Positions 1 to 11,579 of a stretch of DNA of 63,930 bases are shown piece by piece. The DNA is taken from positions 1 to 63,930 of the IMG/VR virus record IMGVR_UViG_3300034283_002015. One strand, written 5' to 3'. A program made the position numbers and the translations under genes. The number at the start of each line of letters is the position of its first letter. The stretch's first letter is position 1. The DNA is from a virus. The notes beneath the pieces were generated by a model. That model was not told the DNA's origin, made no database searches, and saw only the letters and a list, made by a program, of their open reading frames with translations.

Positions 1-3000
1 AAGTTCCTGATAAACCTGAAGTACCGCTTGCACCTGAAGCACCTGATGTACCTGATGTACCGCTTGCTCCTGATGTTCCTGAAGCACCTGATAAACCTGA
101 AGTACCACTAGCTCCTGAAGCTCCACTTGTACCTGACGCACCTGATGTACCTGACGCACCTGATGTACCTGATGTTCCTGAAGCACCTGATGTTCCGCTT
201 GCTCCTGATATACCTGATCCGGCTACTAAACTCCAATATGTTCCGTTTGTAGGGACTATGTTTTCACTTCCTAATATGTTTATATAAGAACTTCCATTGT
301 ATGAAACAACATTGTTTGGAATGTATGAAGTTCCAGCATTGTAAGCACCTAACCAAATTAAACCTATACCTGAACGACCTGATGTACCTGAGGCACCTGA
401 TGCACCACTTGTACCTGAAGCACCTGATGTACCTGATGTACCTGAAGCACCACTTGTTCCTGAAGCACCTGATGTACCACTTAAACCTGATGTTCCGCTT
501 GCGCCTGAAGCTCCTGATGTACCTGATGCTCCTGATGTTCCTGATGCTCCTGAAGTTCCACTTAAACCTGAAATTCCTGATGTACCTGATGTTCCACTAG
601 CACCTGAAGTTCCTGAAGCACCACTTGCCCCTGATGTTCCTGAAGCACCACTTGTACCTGAAGCACCTGAAGTTCCTGATAAACCTGAAATACCTGATGT
701 ACCTGAAGTTCCACTAGCACCTGAAGTACCACTTGTTCCTGATGCGCCACTTGTACCTGAAGCTCCTGAAGTACCGCTTGCACCTGATATACCAGACCCA
801 GCTACTAATTGCCAATATGTTCCATTTGTAGGGACAACTCCTTCGCTTTGTAATATGTTTATATAAGAACTTCCATTGTATGAAACAACATTGTTTGGAA
901 TATAAGTTGTAGCGCCATTATAAGCACCTAACCAAATTAAACCTATACCTGAGCGACCTGATGTTCCTGAGGCGCCTGAAGCACCTGATGTACCTGAAGC
1001 ACCACTTGTACCTGAAGCACCGCTTGTACCTGAAGCACCTGATAAACCTGAGATACCTGAGCGACCTGATGTTCCTGAAGCACCACTTGCACCTGAAGTT
1101 CCTGAAGCACCTGATGTACCTGATAAACCTGAAGTGCCACTTGCACCTGAAGCCCCTGATGTACCGCTTGCACCTGATGTTCCTGAAGCACCTGATAAAC
1201 CTGATGTTCCTGAGGCGCCACTAGCTCCACTTGTTCCTGAAGCACCTGATGTACCTGAAGCACCTGATAAACCTGATGTTCCTGAGGCGCCACTAGCTCC
1301 ACTTGTTCCTGAAGCACCTGATGTACCTGAAGCACCTGATAAACCTGATGTTCCTGAGGCGCCACTAGCTCCACTTGTTCCTGAAGCACCTGATGTACCT
1401 GAAGCACCTGATAAACCTGATGTTCCTGAGGCGCCTGATGCACCACTAGTTCCTGAAGCTCCACTTGTTCCTGAAGCACCTGATAAACCTGATGTTCCTG
1501 AGGCGCCACTAGCTCCACTTGTTCCTGATGCACCACTTGTTCCTGATGCGCCTGATGTACCTGAAGCACCTGATGTTCCGCTTGCTCCTGATATACCGGA
1601 CCCAGCTACTAACTGCCAATATGTTGGGTTTGTAGGGACTATGTTTTCACTTCCTAATATGTTTATATAAGAACTTCCATTGTATGAAACAACATTGTTT
1701 GGAATGTATGAAGTTCCAGCATTGTAAGCACCTAACCAAATTAAGCCAATGCCTGAACGACCTGATGTTCCTGAAGCACCTGAAGCTCCACTTGTACCTG
1801 AAGCACCTGATGTACCTGATGCTCCTGATGTACCACTTAAACCTGATGTTCCGCTTGCGCCTGAAGCTCCTGATGTACCTGATGCTCCTGATGTTCCTGA
1901 TGCTCCTGAAGTTCCTGATGCTCCTGAAGTTCCACTTAAACCTGAAATTCCTGATGTACCTGATGTTCCACTAGCACCTGAAGTTCCTGAAGCACCTGAT
2001 GTACCACTTGCACCTGATAAACCTGAAATACCTGAACGACCTGATGTTCCTGAAGCTCCTGAAGCACCACTTAAACCTGAAGTTCCTGAAGCACCACTTG
2101 CACCTGATGTTCCTGATGCTCCACTTGTACCTGAAGCTCCTGATGTACCTGATAAACCTGAAATACCTGATGTACCTGAAGTTCCACTTGCTCCAGAAGC
2201 ACCACTTGTTCCTGATGCGCCACTTGTACCTGAAGCTCCTGAAGTACCGCTTGCACCTGATATACCGGACCCAGCTACTAAACTCCAATATGTTGGGTTT
2301 GTAGGAACAGTTGCTTCACTTTGTAATATGTTTATATAAGTACTTCCATTATATGAAACAACATTATTAGGAATATAAGTTGTAGCACCACTATAAGCAC
2401 CTAACCAAATTAAACCTATACCTGAGCGACCTGATGTACCTGAAGCACCTGAAGCACCACTTGTTCCTGAAGCACCTGAAGTTCCTGATGCACCTGATGT
2501 ACCACTTGCACCTGAAGTTCCACTTAAACCTGAAATTCCTGATGTACCTGATGTTCCACTAGCACCTGAAGCACCACTTGTACCTGAAGCACCTGATGTA
2601 CCTGATGCGCCACTTAGTCCTGAGATACCTGAGTTTCCTGATGTACCGCTTGCGCCTGAAGCACCTGAAGTACCGCTTGCGCCTGAAGTACCTGAAGCAC
2701 CACTTAGGCCTGAAATGCCTGAGTTTCCTGATGTACCGCTTGCGCCTGAAGCTCCACTTGTACCTGAAGCACCTGAAATACCTGATAAACCACTTATACC
2801 TGAACGTCCTGAAATACCTGATCCTGCCACTAATGACCATGAACTTGGTGTATCTGATGGAGCTGCATCATTATTATTATTTAAAGCTATATAAGAACTT
2901 CCAAGGTATGATACTAAGTCATTTGTTTGATAATTTGTAGCACTACTCCAAGAACCTTCCCAAATTAGACCTATACCTGAAAGACCAGATATACCACTTA

Positions 3001-6000
3001 GACCTGAGATACCTGAGTTGCCGCTTAAGCCTGAAATACCTGAGTTACCTGATGTACCTGAAGCACCACTTAAACCTGATATACCTGAGTTACCTGATGT
3101 ACCTGAGGCGCCACTTAGACCTGAGATACCTGAGTTGCCGCTTAAGCCTGAAATACCTGAGTTACCTGAAGCGCCTGATGTACCACTTAGACCTGAAATG
3201 CCACTTAAACCTGAGATGCCTGAGTTACCTGATGTACCTGAAATGCCTGATAAACCTGAAATACCGCTTAAACCTGATATACCTGAGCGACCTGAGATGC
3301 CTGATCCTGCTACTAAACTCCAATATGTTGGTGATTCGTTAGGTGATTGGTCTAAACTATTTTGTATCGCTATATATGTGTTTCCAAGGTATGATACTAA
3401 ATCATTAGTTTGATAGTTTGTAGCACTACTCCAAGAACCTTTCCAAATTAGACCTATACCTGAAAGACCTGAAATTCCGCTTAAACCTGATATACCACTT
3501 AGACCTGAAATGCCTGAGCGACCTGAAATACCGCTTAGACCTGAAATTCCTGAAATACCAGAAATACCACTTAAACCAGATATACCTAAAATTCCTGATA
3601 AACCTGAAATACCTGAGCGACCTGAGATGCCTGAAGCCGCTACTAGTTCCCAATATGTTGCATTTGTAGGTAAATTATTTAAGTTGCTATTTGTAATTGA
3701 TATATAAGAACTTCCATTATATGAAACTAAATCATTAATGTTATAAGTTACTTCAAAATCCCATCCTCCTGCTTTCCAATATAAACCTATACCTGATAAA
3801 CCTGAGCGACCTGAAGTACCAGATAAACCTGATATTCCTGATAAGCCTGATATACCACTTAGGCCTGAGGTACCTGATAAACCTGAAATACCTGAGTTAC
3901 CTGATAAACCTGAGATGCCACTTAGGCCTGAGATGCCTGAATTACCACTTAAGCCTGATATACCTGAAAAACCTGAAAGACCACTAACTGCTATAATAGA
4001 CCAATATGTTGGTTGAGCTGATGGAGTAGCGCTAATATTACTATCTTGTAAAGAAATATAAGAACTTCCTTGATAATAAACTATATCATTTATATTATAT
4101 AAAGTAAATGCATCCCAAGTACCTTCCCAAATTAAACCTATACCTGATAAACCTGAAATACCTGAGCGACCTGATGTTCCTGAAGCACCTGAAATACCTG
4201 AAATACCACTTAAACCTGATAAACCTGATATACCACTTAATCCTGAAATGCCACTAAAACCTGATAGACCAGATATACCACTTAAACCTGATAATCCTGA
4301 AATACCACTCAAACCACTTAAACCACTTATACCTGAAATACCTGATAAGCCTGATAAGCCTGACTCACCGCTTAATCCTGATATTCCTGAAATACCGCTT
4401 AAACCTGAAATACCACTTACACCGGATAAACCTGAAATTCCTGATATACCTGATAAACCACTTATACCTGAAGTGCCGGATAAACCTGAAATACCTGATA
4501 AACCTGATATCCCTGATTCACCGCTTAAACCAGATATTCCTGAAAGGCCGGATACACCTGAAAGTCCTGAAATACCTGATTCACCACTTAGACCTGAAAT
4601 TCCACTTATACCTGATAAACCTGATATACCTGAAAGTCCTGAAATACCTGATTCGCCACTTAAGCCTGATATTCCTGATAAACCACTAATTCCGCTTAGA
4701 CCTGATATGCCTGAAGTACCACTTAAACCTGATACTCCTGAAAGTCCTGATATACCGCTTAATCCACTTATGCCGCTTAAACCTGATAAACCAGATTCAC
4801 CTGATAAACCACTAATACCACTTAAACCTGAAATTCCTGATAAGCCTGATATACCAGATTCACCGCTTAGACCTGATATTCCTGAGAGTCCTGAAAGTCC
4901 TGATATACCTGATAAACCTGAGATACCAGATTCACCACTTAATCCACTTATACCTGAAGTACCACTTAGGCCTGATAAACCTGATTCACCACTTAATCCT
5001 GAAATACCTGATAAACCTGAAATTCCACTTGTACCTGATAGACCTGAAATACCTGAAAGTCCTGAAATACCTGATATTCCTGAAAGTCCTGATAAACCAG
5101 ATTCACCTGATAGGCCTGATACACCTGAAAGTCCTGATATACCACTTAATCCTGAAATTCCTGAGGTACCACTTAGGCCTGAGATGCCACTTTCACCACT
5201 TAATCCTGATATTCCTGAGAGTCCTGAGATACCACTTAGGCCTGAAATTCCACTTGTACCTGATAAACCTGAAATGCCTGATGTACCTGAAAGTCCTGAT
5301 ATTCCTGACTCGCCGCTTAATCCTGAGATGCCACTTAAACCACTTATACCTGAAATACCTGATAAGCCTGAGATACCTGATGTACCTGAAAGTCCTGATA
5401 TTCCTGACTCGCCGCTTAATCCTGAGATGCCACTTAAACCACTTATACCTGAAATACCTGATAAGCCTGAGATACCTGATGTACCGCTTAATCCACTTAT
5501 ACCTGATGTACCACTTAAACCTGAAATGCCACTTAAACCTGAAAGTCCTGAAATACCTGAAGTGCCACTTAGTCCTGATAGACCTGATTCACCGCTTAAT
5601 CCACTTATACCTGAAAGTCCTGATATTCCTGATAAACCTGAAATACCAGATTCACCACTTAAGCCTGAAGTGCCACTTAATCCTGAAATTCCGCTTGTAC
5701 CTGATAAGCCTGAAATGCCTGAAGTACCACTTAATCCACTTATACCACTTAAACCTGATAAACCAGATTCACCTGATAGACCTGAAGTGCCACTTAAACC
5801 AGATAAACCTGATAGACCTGAAGTCCCACTTAAACCAGATAAACCTGATTCACCGCTTAAACCTGAAATTCCGCTTGTACCTGAAAGTCCTGATAAGCCA
5901 CTTTCGCCTGATAATCCTGATATTCCACTTAAACCAGAAATGCCACTTGTACCACTTAATCCACTCACACCACTTAAACCTGAAATACCTGAGTCACCAT

Positions 6001-9000
6001 TTAGGCCTGATATACCTGATAATCCTGAGATGCCTGATAAGCCTGAAATACCTGAAGTACCACTTAAACCAGATAAACCTGATTCACCGCTTAAACCTGA
6101 AATACCGCTTGTACCTGATAAACCTGAAATACCACTTAAACCAGAAATGCCTGACTCGCCTGATAAACCACTAATTCCGCTTAAACCTGAGATGCCACTT
6201 GTGCCACTTAATCCTGAAATTCCTGAATCACCATTTAGGCCTGATATACCTGAAGTACCACTTAAACCAGATATTCCTGATAAACCTGAAGTACCACTTA
6301 ATCCACTTATACCTGAAAGTCCTGATAAACCAGATTCACCTGATAGGCCTGATATACCTGAAAGTCCTGATGTACCACTTAATCCTGAAATTCCTGAGAT
6401 GCCACTTAAGCCTGATAAACCACTTTCACCTGATAAACCTGAGATACCTGAAGTACCACTTAATCCACTTATGCCATTTAAACCGGATAAGCCACTTTCG
6501 CCTGATAAACCTGAGATGCCGCTTAAACCAGATGTACCTGATATTCCTGATAAGCCTGAGGTGCCACTTAAGCCTGAAAGTCCTGATAAGCCACTTTCAC
6601 CTGATAATCCTGATATTCCACTTAAACCTGAAGTACCACTTGTACCACTTAATCCACTTGTACCACTTAGACCTGATATACCGCTTAAACCACTTATACC
6701 TGATATACCTGATATACCACTTAATCCTGAAATACCACTTAAACCTGATAAACCTGATTCACCTGATAGACCTGAAGTTCCTGATAAACCAGAGATGCCT
6801 GATATGCCTGAAAGACCTGATAAGCCTAACTCACCACTTAAACCTGAAATTCCACTTGTACCTGATAAGCCTGAAGTACCTGATAAGCCTGAGATGCCAC
6901 TTAAGCCTGAAAGACCTGATGTACCTAAAAGTCCTGATAAACCAGATTCACCTGATAAACCTGAAATGCCACTTAAGCCTGAAATACCTGATAAGCCTGA
7001 AATACCTGAAGTACCACTTAATCCTGAAATACCGCTTGTACCTGATAAACCTGATAAACCACTTTCACCTGATAAACCTGATATACCTGAAGTACCACTT
7101 AAACCTGAGAGACCTGAATCTCCACTTATACCTGATAAACCAGATATACCTGAAAGTCCTGAGATGCCTGAAGTGCCACTTATACCTGATATACCTAAAA
7201 GACCTGATATACCTGATAAACCTGAAGTGCCACTTAAACCACTTATACCTGATGTGCCGCTTAAACCTGAAAGTCCTGAGTCACCTGATAAGCCTGAGAT
7301 GCCATTTAAACCAGAAATACCACTTGTACCTGATAAACCTAAAAGACCACTTAAACCTGATGTACCTGAAAGACCTGATATACCATCTATACCAGAAAGT
7401 CCTGATAAACCGCTTAAACCTGAGGTACCTGACATACCTGAAAGTCCTGATATACCTGATGTACTTATACCACTTAAACCAGATAAACCGGAAAGTCCTG
7501 AAGTTCCATCTATGCCTGAAAGACCTGATATACCGCTTAAACCTGATGTACCTAATAAACCTGAAAGTCCTGATGAGCCGCTTAATCCTGAAAGACCTGA
7601 GTCTCCATTTAATCCTAAAATACCACTTATACCACTTAAACCTGAAATTCCTGAGTCACCGTTTAGACCTGAAATTCCTGATAAACCTGAAATACCAGAC
7701 AATCCTAAAATACCTGATAGGCCTGAAGTACCACTTAGACCAGAAATACCTGAATCTCCAATAGTACCATTTGTACCGCTTAATCCTGAAATACCTGATG
7801 TGCCATTTAAACCTGAAATACCTGAATTTCCAATTAAACCAGATATACCTGAAGCTCCTTCTAAACCTGAAATTCCTGAAGTACCATTTGTACCATTTGT
7901 ACCTGATAAACCACTTATACCTGACTGACCTAATAAACCTGAAGTACCTTCTAAACCTGAAATTCCTGAAGTACCATTAATACCACTTAAACCAGAAATT
8001 CCTGAATTACCTAAAAGTCCTGAAATGCCTGAAGCTCCTTCTAAACCTGAGATGCCTGAAGTACCATTTGTACCATTAATACCACTTAGTCCTGATATAC
8101 CTGATATACCTATAGTACCTGATAAACCTGAAATACCTGAATTGCCTTCTAAACCTGAAATTCCTGAAATTCCATTAATACCACTTAAACCAGAAATTCC
8201 TGAATTACCTAAAAGTCCTGAAATGCCTGAAATACCATTTATACCTGAAATACCTTCTAAACCTGATATTCCTGAAGTTCCATTTGTACCATTTGTACCT
8301 GAAAGTCCTGAAATACCACTTAATCCTGAAGTACCTAAGATACCACTTAATCCTGAGATGCCTGAGTCACCATTTAGACCTAACAAACCTGATAAACCAC
8401 TTATACCTGAAGTTCCTAATGTACCTGATAAACCTGAAAGTCCTGATGTACCTTCAAGACCTGAAAGACCGGATGTACCATTTGTTCCATTTGTTCCTGA
8501 TAAACCAGATAAACCTGAAGTACCTAATATACCACTTAAACCTGATAAACCTGATGTACCATTTAATCCACTTAAACCTGATGTACCTTCAAGACCTGAA
8601 ATACCTGAAGTTCCGTTTGTACCGGATAAACCACTTAGACCTGAAGTTCCAGTGCCACTTAAGCCTGATAAACCACTTGTGCCTTCTAAACCACTTAGAC
8701 CTGAAGTACCATTTGTACCACTTGTTCCTGATAAACCTGAGAGACCTGATGTACCAGTACCACTTAATCCACTTAGGCCAGATATACCTTCTAAACCTGA
8801 AAGTCCTGAGGTACCATTTGTTCCTGATAAACCTGAAAGTCCTGAGGTACCATTAGTTCCTGAGAAACCACTTATACCAGATAAACCACTTATACCTTCT
8901 AAGCCACTTATACCTGATGTACCAATTGTACCACTTAATCCACTTATACCTGAAGTTCCAGTTCCACTAAGACCTGAAAGACCAGATGTACCTTCTAAAC

Positions 9001-10174
9001 CAGATAAACCTGATAAGCCTGATAAGCCTGATAAGCCTGATAAACCAGTTCCTGAAAGACCAGATAAACCTGAGGTTCCAGTACCACTAAGACCTGAAAG
9101 TCCTGAAAGTCCTGTTCCACTAAGACCAGAAATTCCTGATGTACCTTCTAAACCTGATAAACCTGAAATTCCGTTTATACCTGATAAACCGCTTAAACCA
9201 GAAGTGCCAGTACCACTTAAACCTGAAAGTCCTGATGTACCTAATATGCCACTTAGACCTGATGTACCTTCAAGACCTGAAAGACCGGATGTACCATTTG
9301 TTCCTGATAAACCTGAAAGTCCTGAAGTACTAGTACCACTAAGACCTGAAAGACCAGATGTACCTTCTAAGCCTGAAAGACCAGATGTACCATTAGTACC
9401 ATTAGTACCTGAAAGACCTGAAAGTCCTGATATACCTGTACCACTTAGGCCTGATAAACCACTTAAGCCTTCTAAACCTGAGAGTCCTGAGGTACCATTT
9501 GTACCATTAGTTCCTGATAAACCACTTAGACCTGATGTACCAGCTCCTGACAAACCAGATAAACCTGAAGTTCCAGTACCACTAAGACCTGAAAGTCCTG
9601 ATAAACCTTCTAAACCAGAAAGACCTGAAGTTCCATTAGTTCCTGAAAGACCGCTCAAACCAGAAGTTCCTGTTCCACTTAAACCACTTAGACCTGAAGT
9701 TCCTGTACCACTTAAACCAGATAAACCACTTATACCTTCTAAACCTGATAAACCTGAGGTACCATTAGTTCCTGATAAACCGCTTAATCCTGAGGTGCCA
9801 GTTCCACTTAATCCTGATAAACCTGAAGTGCCAGTACCACTTAAACCTGATAAACCTTCTAAACCTGAAAGTCCTGATGTACCATTTATTCCTGATAAAC
9901 CACTTATACCAGATGTTCCAGCGCCACTTAGTCCTGAAATACCTGATGTACCTGTTCCTGATAAACCTGAAATACCTGAGGTGCCAGTACCACTTAAGCC
10001 TGAAATACCTGAGGTGCCAGTACCACTTAAACCTGAAAGACCTGATAAACCTGAAAGTCCAGATGTACCAATTCCACTACTACCTCCTGAAGTAGGTACT
10101 TCAAAAGAAGCTATAGATACTTGATCTAAAAATCGTACATTGTTTCTTGGTATGGAGTTATTGATTCTGGCCAT
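1..10174 (-). CDS. giant collagen-like (Gly-X-Ser) tail fibre with carbohydrate-binding-like modules, 3' end beyond window
   Basis: Reading the minus strand from ATG 10174-10172, the frame stays open to the left edge: 3391 codons with no stop. Residues 1-33 are non-repetitive ([15 protein letters not shown]...). From about residue 34 the protein is Gly-X-Y triplets with Y mostly Ser and X mostly Leu, Ile, Thr, Ala or Glu. I saw no Pro in the triplets. The first ~1975 residues are almost pure triplets; after that, eight ~50-residue modules with spaced Trp/Tyr residues interrupt them. The start overlaps the upstream tail-terminator-like gene by 17 nt, so it belongs to the same operon. Position and architecture fit a long adhesive virion fibre that binds surface glycans; that role is inferred. 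Long proline-rich frames on the opposite strand are by-products of the repeat. I am sure of the frame and less sure of the role. Confidence 0.88.
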   Translation of the reverse strand, partial: MARINNSIPRNNVRFLDQVSIASFEVPTSGGSSGIGTSGLSGLSGLSGLSGTGTSGISGLSGTGTSGISGLSGTGTSGISGLSGAGTSGISGLSGINGTSGLSGLEGLSGLSGTGTSGLSGLSGTGTSGLSGLSGTNGTSGLSGLEGISGLSGLSGTGTSGLSGLSGTGTSGLSGLSGTNGTSGLSGLEGLSGLSGLSGTGTSGLSGLSGAGTSGLSGLSGTNGTNGTSGLSGLEGLSGLSGLSGTGISGLSGLSGTNGTNGTSGLSGLEGTSGLSGLSGTSTSGLSGLSGTNGTSGLSGLEGTSGLSGILGTSGLSGLSGTGTSGLSGLSGINGISGLSGLEGTSGISGLSGTGLSGLSGLSGTGTSGLSGLSGTGLSGLSGLSGLSGLSGLEGTSGLSGLSGTGTSGISGLSGTIGTSGISGLEGISGLSGISGFSGTNGTSGLSGLSGTNGTSGLSGLEGISGLSGLSGTGTSGLSGLSGTSGTNGTSGLSGLEGTSGLSGLSGTGTSGLSGLSGTNGTSGISGLEGTSGLSGLNGTSGLSGLSGILGTSGLSGLSGTNGTNGTSGLSGLEGTSGLSGLSGTLGTSGISGLSGLLGLNGDSGISGLSGILGTSGLSGISGLSGTNGTNGTSGISGLEGISGINGISGISGLLGNSGISGLSGINGISGISGLEGNSGISGLSGTIGISGISGLSGINGTNGTSGISGLEGASGISGLLGNSGISGLSGINGTSGISGLEGTSGLLGQSGISGLSGTNGTNGTSGISGLEGASGISGLIGNSGISGLNGTSGISGLSGTNGTIGDSGISGLSGTSGLSGILGLSGISGLSGISGLNGDSGISGLSGISGILGLNGDSGLSGLSGSSGLSGLLGTSGLSGISGLSGIDGTSGLSGLSGLSGISTSGISGLSGMSGTSGLSGLSGLSGIDGISGLSGTSGLSGLLGLSGTSGISGLNGISGLSGDSGLSGLSGTSGISGLSGTSGLSGISGLLGISGISGTSGISGLSGISGLSGISGDSGLSGLSGTSGISGLSGESGLSGLSGTSGISGLSGTSGISGLSGISGLSGISGLSGESGLSGLLGTSGLSGLSGISGLSGTSGLSGTSGISGLSGELGLSGLSGISGISGLSGTSGLSGESGLSGLSGISGLSGISGISGISGLSGISGLSGTSGLSGTSGTSGLSGISGLSGESGLSGLSGLSGTSGLSGISGTSGLSGISGLSGESGLSGLNGISGLSGTSGISGLSGESGLSGLSGISGISGLSGTSGLSGISGLSGESGLSGLSGISGLSGTSGLSGISGLSGTSGISGLNGDSGISGLSGTSGISGLSGISGLSGESGISGLSGISGLSGTSGISGLSGESGLSGLSGTSGISGLSGISGLSGISGLNGDSGISGLSGVSGLSGTSGISGLSGISGLSGESGLSGLSGTSGISGLSGESGLSGLSGTSGLSGLSGLSGTSGLSGESGLSGLSGISGLSGTSGISGLSGTSGISGLSGTSGLSGESGISGLSGISGLSGISGLSGESGLSGLSGTSGISGLSGLSGISGLSGTSGISGLSGTSGISGLSGISGISGLSGISGLSGESGISGLSGTSGISGLSGISGISGLSGISGLSGESGISGLSGTSGISGLSGTSGISGLSGISGLSGISGLSGESGISGLSGTSGISGLSGISGLSGVSGLSGESGLSGLSGISGISGLSGISGLSGTSGISGLSGISGLSGESGLSGLSGTSGISGLSGESGISGLSGISGLSGLSGISGLSGESGISGLSGISGLSGISGLSGESGLSGLSGISGLSGISGLSGVSGLSGTSGISGLSGISGLSGISGLSGESGISGLSGISGLSGISGISGLSGESGISGLSGVSGLSGISGLSGESGISGLSGISGLSGTSGISGLSGISGISGLSGVSGISGLSGISGISGLSGESGLSGLSGISGISGLSGLSGISGLSGLSGISGLSGFSGISGLSGISGLSGLSGISGISGASGTSGRSGISGLSGIGLIWEGTWDAFTLYNINDIVYYQGSSYISLQDSNISATPSAQPTYWSIIAVSGLSGFSGISGLSGNSGISGLSGISGLSGNSGISGLSGTSGLSGISGLSGISGLSGTSGRSGLSGIGLYWKAGGWDFEVTYNINDLVSYNGSSYISITNSNLNNLPTNATYWELVAASGISGRSGISGLSGILGISGLSGISGISGISGLSGISGRSGISGLSGISGLSGISGLSGIGLIWKGSWSSATNYQTNDLVSYLGNTYIAIQNSLDQSPNESPTYWSLVAGSGISGRSGISGLSGISGLSGISGTSGNSGISGLSGISGLSGTSGASGNSGISGLSGNSGISGLSGASGTSGNSGISGLSGASGTSGNSGISGLSGNSGISGLSGISGLSGIGLIWEGSWSSATNYQTNDLVSYLGSSYIALNNNNDAAPSDTPSSWSLVAGSGISGRSGISGLSGISGASGTSGASGASGTSGNSGISGLSGASGTSGASGTSGASGASGTSGNSGISGLSGASGTSGASGTSGASGASGTSGTSGISGLSGTSGASGTSGASGTSGASGTSGASGASGTSGRSGIGLIWLGAYSGATTYIPNNVVSYNGSTYINILQSEATVPTNPTYWSLVAGSGISGASGTSGASGTSGASGTSGASGASGTSGTSGISGLSGTSGASGTSGASGTSGASGASGTSGLSGASGASGTSGRSGISGLSGASGTSGASGTSGASGTSGTSGISGLSGTSGASGTSGASGTSGASGTSGASGASGTSGLSGTSGASGTSGASGTSGASGASGTSGRSGIGLIWLGAYNAGTSYIPNNVVSYNGSSYINILGSENIVPTNPTYWQLVAGSGISGASGTSGASGTSGASGTSGASGTSGASGASGTSGLSGASGTSGASGTSGASGASGTSGLSGASGTSGASGTSGASGASGTSGLSGASGTSGASGTSGASGASGTSGLSGASGTSGASGTSGASGASGTSGLSGASGTSGASGTSGASGASGTSGLSGTSGASGTSGASGASGTSGRSGISGLSGASGTSGASGTSGASGTSGASGASGTSGRSGIGLIWLGAYNGATTYIPNNVVSYNGSSYINILQSEGVVPTNGTYWQLVAGSGISGASGTSGASGTSGASGTSGTSGASGTSGTSGISGLSGTSGASGTSGASGTSGASGASGTSGASGTSGTSGISGLSGTSGASGTSGASGTSGASGASGTSGLSGTSGASGTSGASGTSGTSGASGTSGASGASGTSGRSGIGLIWLGAYNAGTSYIPNNVVSYNGSSYINILGSENIVPTNGTYWSLVAGSGISGASGTSGASGTSGTSGASGTSGASGTSGASGASGTSGLSGASGTSGASGTSGTSGASGASGTSGLSGT
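221..370 (-). repeat. carbohydrate-binding-like module 1 of the giant fibre
   Basis: This ~50-residue insert between Gly-X-Ser blocks begins [16 protein letters not shown], continues with an [12 protein letters not shown] core and ends [10 protein letters not shown]. Spaced W/Y residues around a V-S-Y-x-G-S-S-Y core resemble the CBM5/12 (ChtBD3) chitin-binding fold. It shares nearly all positions with modules 2-4. Confidence 0.7.
800..949 (-). repeat. carbohydrate-binding-like module 2 of the giant fibre
   Basis: It has the same layout as module 1, with [28 protein letters not shown] and [10 protein letters not shown]. The Gly-Ala-Thr-Thr and Gln-Ser-Glu-Gly substitutions separate it from modules 1 and 3. 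Subfamily A. Confidence 0.7.
1191..1406 (-). repeat. three exact 72-bp tandem copies inside the fibre gene
   Basis: The unit starting cctgataaacctgatgttcc recurs at 1191, 1263 and 1335 with no differences seen, and a fourth partial copy starts at 1407. Each unit encodes eight Gly-X-Ser triplets, so gain or loss of copies keeps the frame. Confidence 0.9.
1604..1753 (-). repeat. carbohydrate-binding-like module 3 of the giant fibre
   Basis: Nearly identical to module 1, with [28 protein letters not shown] and [10 protein letters not shown]. The closeness at DNA level suggests recent duplication or gene conversion between modules 1 and 3. Subfamily A. Confidence 0.7.
2273..2422 (-). repeat. carbohydrate-binding-like module 4 of the giant fibre
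   Basis: A subfamily A module with the same W-L-G-A-Y opening, the [10 protein letters not shown] core and the T-Y-W-S-L-V-A ending. It differs from modules 1-3 at scattered positions, so it looks older. Confidence 0.68.
2825..2977 (-). repeat. carbohydrate-binding-like module 5 of the giant fibre
   Basis: Reads [20 protein letters not shown], then LGSSYIAL and [10 protein letters not shown]. The W-x-G-x-W-x-x-x-T-x-Y-x-x-x-D-x-V-x-Y-x-G-x-x-Y spacing is the typical CBM5/12 pattern. Subfamily B, with module 6. Confidence 0.72.
3308..3460 (-). repeat. carbohydrate-binding-like module 6 of the giant fibre
   Basis: A subfamily B module: [31 protein letters not shown] and TYWSLVAG. It is very similar to module 5 in its first half and divergent in the variable loop before the final Trp. 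Confidence 0.72.
3635..3793 (-). repeat. carbohydrate-binding-like module 7 of the giant fibre
   Basis: A divergent module: [31 protein letters not shown] and [10 protein letters not shown]. The extra Gly-Gly before Trp and the different loop set it apart from subfamilies A and B. Confidence 0.68.
3983..4144 (-). repeat. carbohydrate-binding-like module 8 (most N-terminal) of the giant fibre
   Basis: The first module met when reading from the N-terminus (about residues 2011-2064): [31 protein letters not shown] and [10 protein letters not shown]. It marks the boundary between ~2000 residues of uninterrupted triplets and the modular C-terminal part. Confidence 0.68.
5286..5483 (-). repeat. 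two exact 99-bp tandem copies inside the fibre gene
   Basis: Copies start at 5286 and 5385 (cctgaaagtcctgatattcc...). Each encodes eleven Gly-X-Ser triplets. This is an in-frame duplication that looks recent because no divergence is visible. Confidence 0.88.
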
Positions 10175-11030
10175 ATTGTATTTCGTTTGTTGGGTTTGTT
10201 ATTGTTGATTCTAAATTTATAATTATTTTACTCTTACTTGAAAATTTCTTGATAGAGTTTAAATCTTTTTGTAATACTTCTGGAACTATATAACCATATA
10301 CTTTAATATTAAAAGTACTTCTAACTAATCGTTCAGCGTCATTTTGTAATTCTGTTACTGTATTAAATGTATCAATACGAGTTTGGAATTGAAATTGTTC
10401 TGGGTTACCCCAATACGCATCTGAAGCATATTCAATTGCTTCTACTATTTTATTTAATTGTTCTACATAGTAAGTAAATACTACACAACTATAAGTTAAT
10501 GTTAAGTAATCAGGTACTACTGAAGCATAATATGTAGTAGTTGGTATTCTGTTAGTTAAAACATTAAAATTACTATATATATTACTTGGAGAGTATTGTT
10601 TTTCTGTTACTGTATAGTTGTTAGGTCTATTAGCATCTAATTTATTAGCTACAGTCCTATTTTTTTCTATACTATCTCTTTTAAACATAATAAGTGGAGC
10701 CATAATAGCACCGTTTACATCTCTATAATAACCATCCTTTTGATATGATTTCCATTTTTCAGGTGAACCATATATAACAGGAACTTCTATTCTTTCTTCA
10801 TTTTGCACTACAAAAGGTTTAATAACATTTTGAAAATAATACATAATAGCTCCATCAATATCTTGAAGACTAATACTAAATGGTTTAGTATTATCATTTC
10901 TAAAAGAAGTTTGTGTAGCTCTATTAGGATTATTAGACTTATTAGGGTTACCTCTTTCAACATCAAAAGGTACTTGTTGATCTACAAGTATCTCTTTTTG
11001 TGTTTTAGGTATAGGTATTCTTCCAGCCAT
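10158..11030 (-). CDS. tail terminator / sheath-stabiliser-like protein (gp15-like)
   Basis: 290 residues, close to T4 gp15 (272). It has a conserved-looking block around residues 150-185 ([20 protein letters not shown], then [18 protein letters not shown]) that I associate with a neck or tail-completion protein of T4-like phages encoded next to the gp14 homologue. It follows the gp14-like gene directly: its ATG at 11030 touches the end of that gene. Its last 17 nt overlap the giant fibre start. No signal peptide or membrane segment is visible. The gp15 assignment rests mainly on size and gene order; it could be another connector such as a gp3-like terminator. Confidence 0.55.
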   Translation of the reverse strand: MAGRIPIPKTQKEILVDQQVPFDVERGNPNKSNNPNRATQTSFRNDNTKPFSISLQDIDGAIMYYFQNVIKPFVVQNEERIEVPVIYGSPEKWKSYQKDGYYRDVNGAIMAPLIMFKRDSIEKNRTVANKLDANRPNNYTVTEKQYSPSNIYSNFNVLTNRIPTTTYYASVVPDYLTLTYSCVVFTYYVEQLNKIVEAIEYASDAYWGNPEQFQFQTRIDTFNTVTELQNDAERLVRSTFNIKVYGYIVPEVLQKDLNSIKKFSSKSKIIINLESTITNPTNEIQYGQNQ

Positions 11031-11578
11031 TATAATCTTGCTTTAGTTATGTTTACTCTATCTTGTGGTACATAATGACAATCACAAACAATTGATTGAT
11101 CCCAACCAAAGTTTTGTAATCCTGGATTTAAAGGATTTACATCATATGGGTAATCAGGATCTTTGCCTACAAATTGTTGGTTTGAAATTACATTATCTAC
11201 TTCAAAATATCCATTTTGATATAAAATAATATCTCCTACTTGTGGTACTAAATTAGCTCCATAAAACTCAGTATCAATATTGTAGTCATAATTTTTATTT
11301 AATAAATCATCTTTTAAAAATGCTACTTTTATACCCCAAACTAAATCAACACCTAAATCACTTGTAGGGAATGCTTGATCATTTCTTTCAAGTAAACAAT
11401 CTAATAGAACTGGGCCAATATAAAATTTACCCTCTACATTTTCACCATACATATTAACTCTAGTTTGACCTAGATTATATTTGTAATAAGCAACTTGTTG
11501 GGTAATAACATTACCCATTAATTCTCTATTAATAAATCTTAAAGCTGAAACATCTCTTATACTTCCAAATAATGCCAT
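11030..11578 (-). CDS. neck protein gp14-like
   Basis: 182 residues. The pattern INRELMGNVITQQVAYYKYN, then QTRVNMYGE, GPVLLDCLLERND, VAFLKDDLL, VGDIILYQNGYFEVDNV and QQFVGKDP matches my recollection of gp14-type neck proteins from marine T4-like phages, where the protein helps close the head and join it to the tail. It lies between the gp13-like and gp15-like genes and is co-transcribed with them (1-nt overlap downstream, 1-nt gap upstream). Soluble, with no signal peptide. The identification is from family memory, not a search. Confidence 0.65.
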   Translation of the reverse strand: MALFGSIRDVSALRFINRELMGNVITQQVAYYKYNLGQTRVNMYGENVEGKFYIGPVLLDCLLERNDQAFPTSDLGVDLVWGIKVAFLKDDLLNKNYDYNIDTEFYGANLVPQVGDIILYQNGYFEVDNVISNQQFVGKDPDYPYDVNPLNPGLQNFGWDQSIVCDCHYVPQDRVNITKARL

Positions 11579-11579
11579 T

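Noticed and set aside
562-2840. Minus-strand frames of Q/V/L-rich or R/Y/F-rich repeats, and plus-strand L/Y/H-rich repeats
   Set aside because: These are out-of-frame readings of the same fibre repeat. Each is interrupted by the non-repeat modules, while the fibre frame passes through all eight modules without a stop.
1-10100. Possible CRISPR array or satellite-like non-coding repeat
   Set aside because: The periodicity is 9 bases (Gly-X-Ser codons) with degenerate units and no constant spacer length, and the frame is open throughout. It is coding repeat.
4248-10124. Very long plus-strand frames (1226 and 699 residues) of P-x-x repeats rich in Pro, Asp, Lys and Glu
   Set aside because: They are the exact antisense of the Gly-X-Ser fibre (P opposite G codons) and exist only because the repeat has no stops in that frame. 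They have no plausible start context, and the minus frame is longer, has a unique N-terminus and fits the operon.
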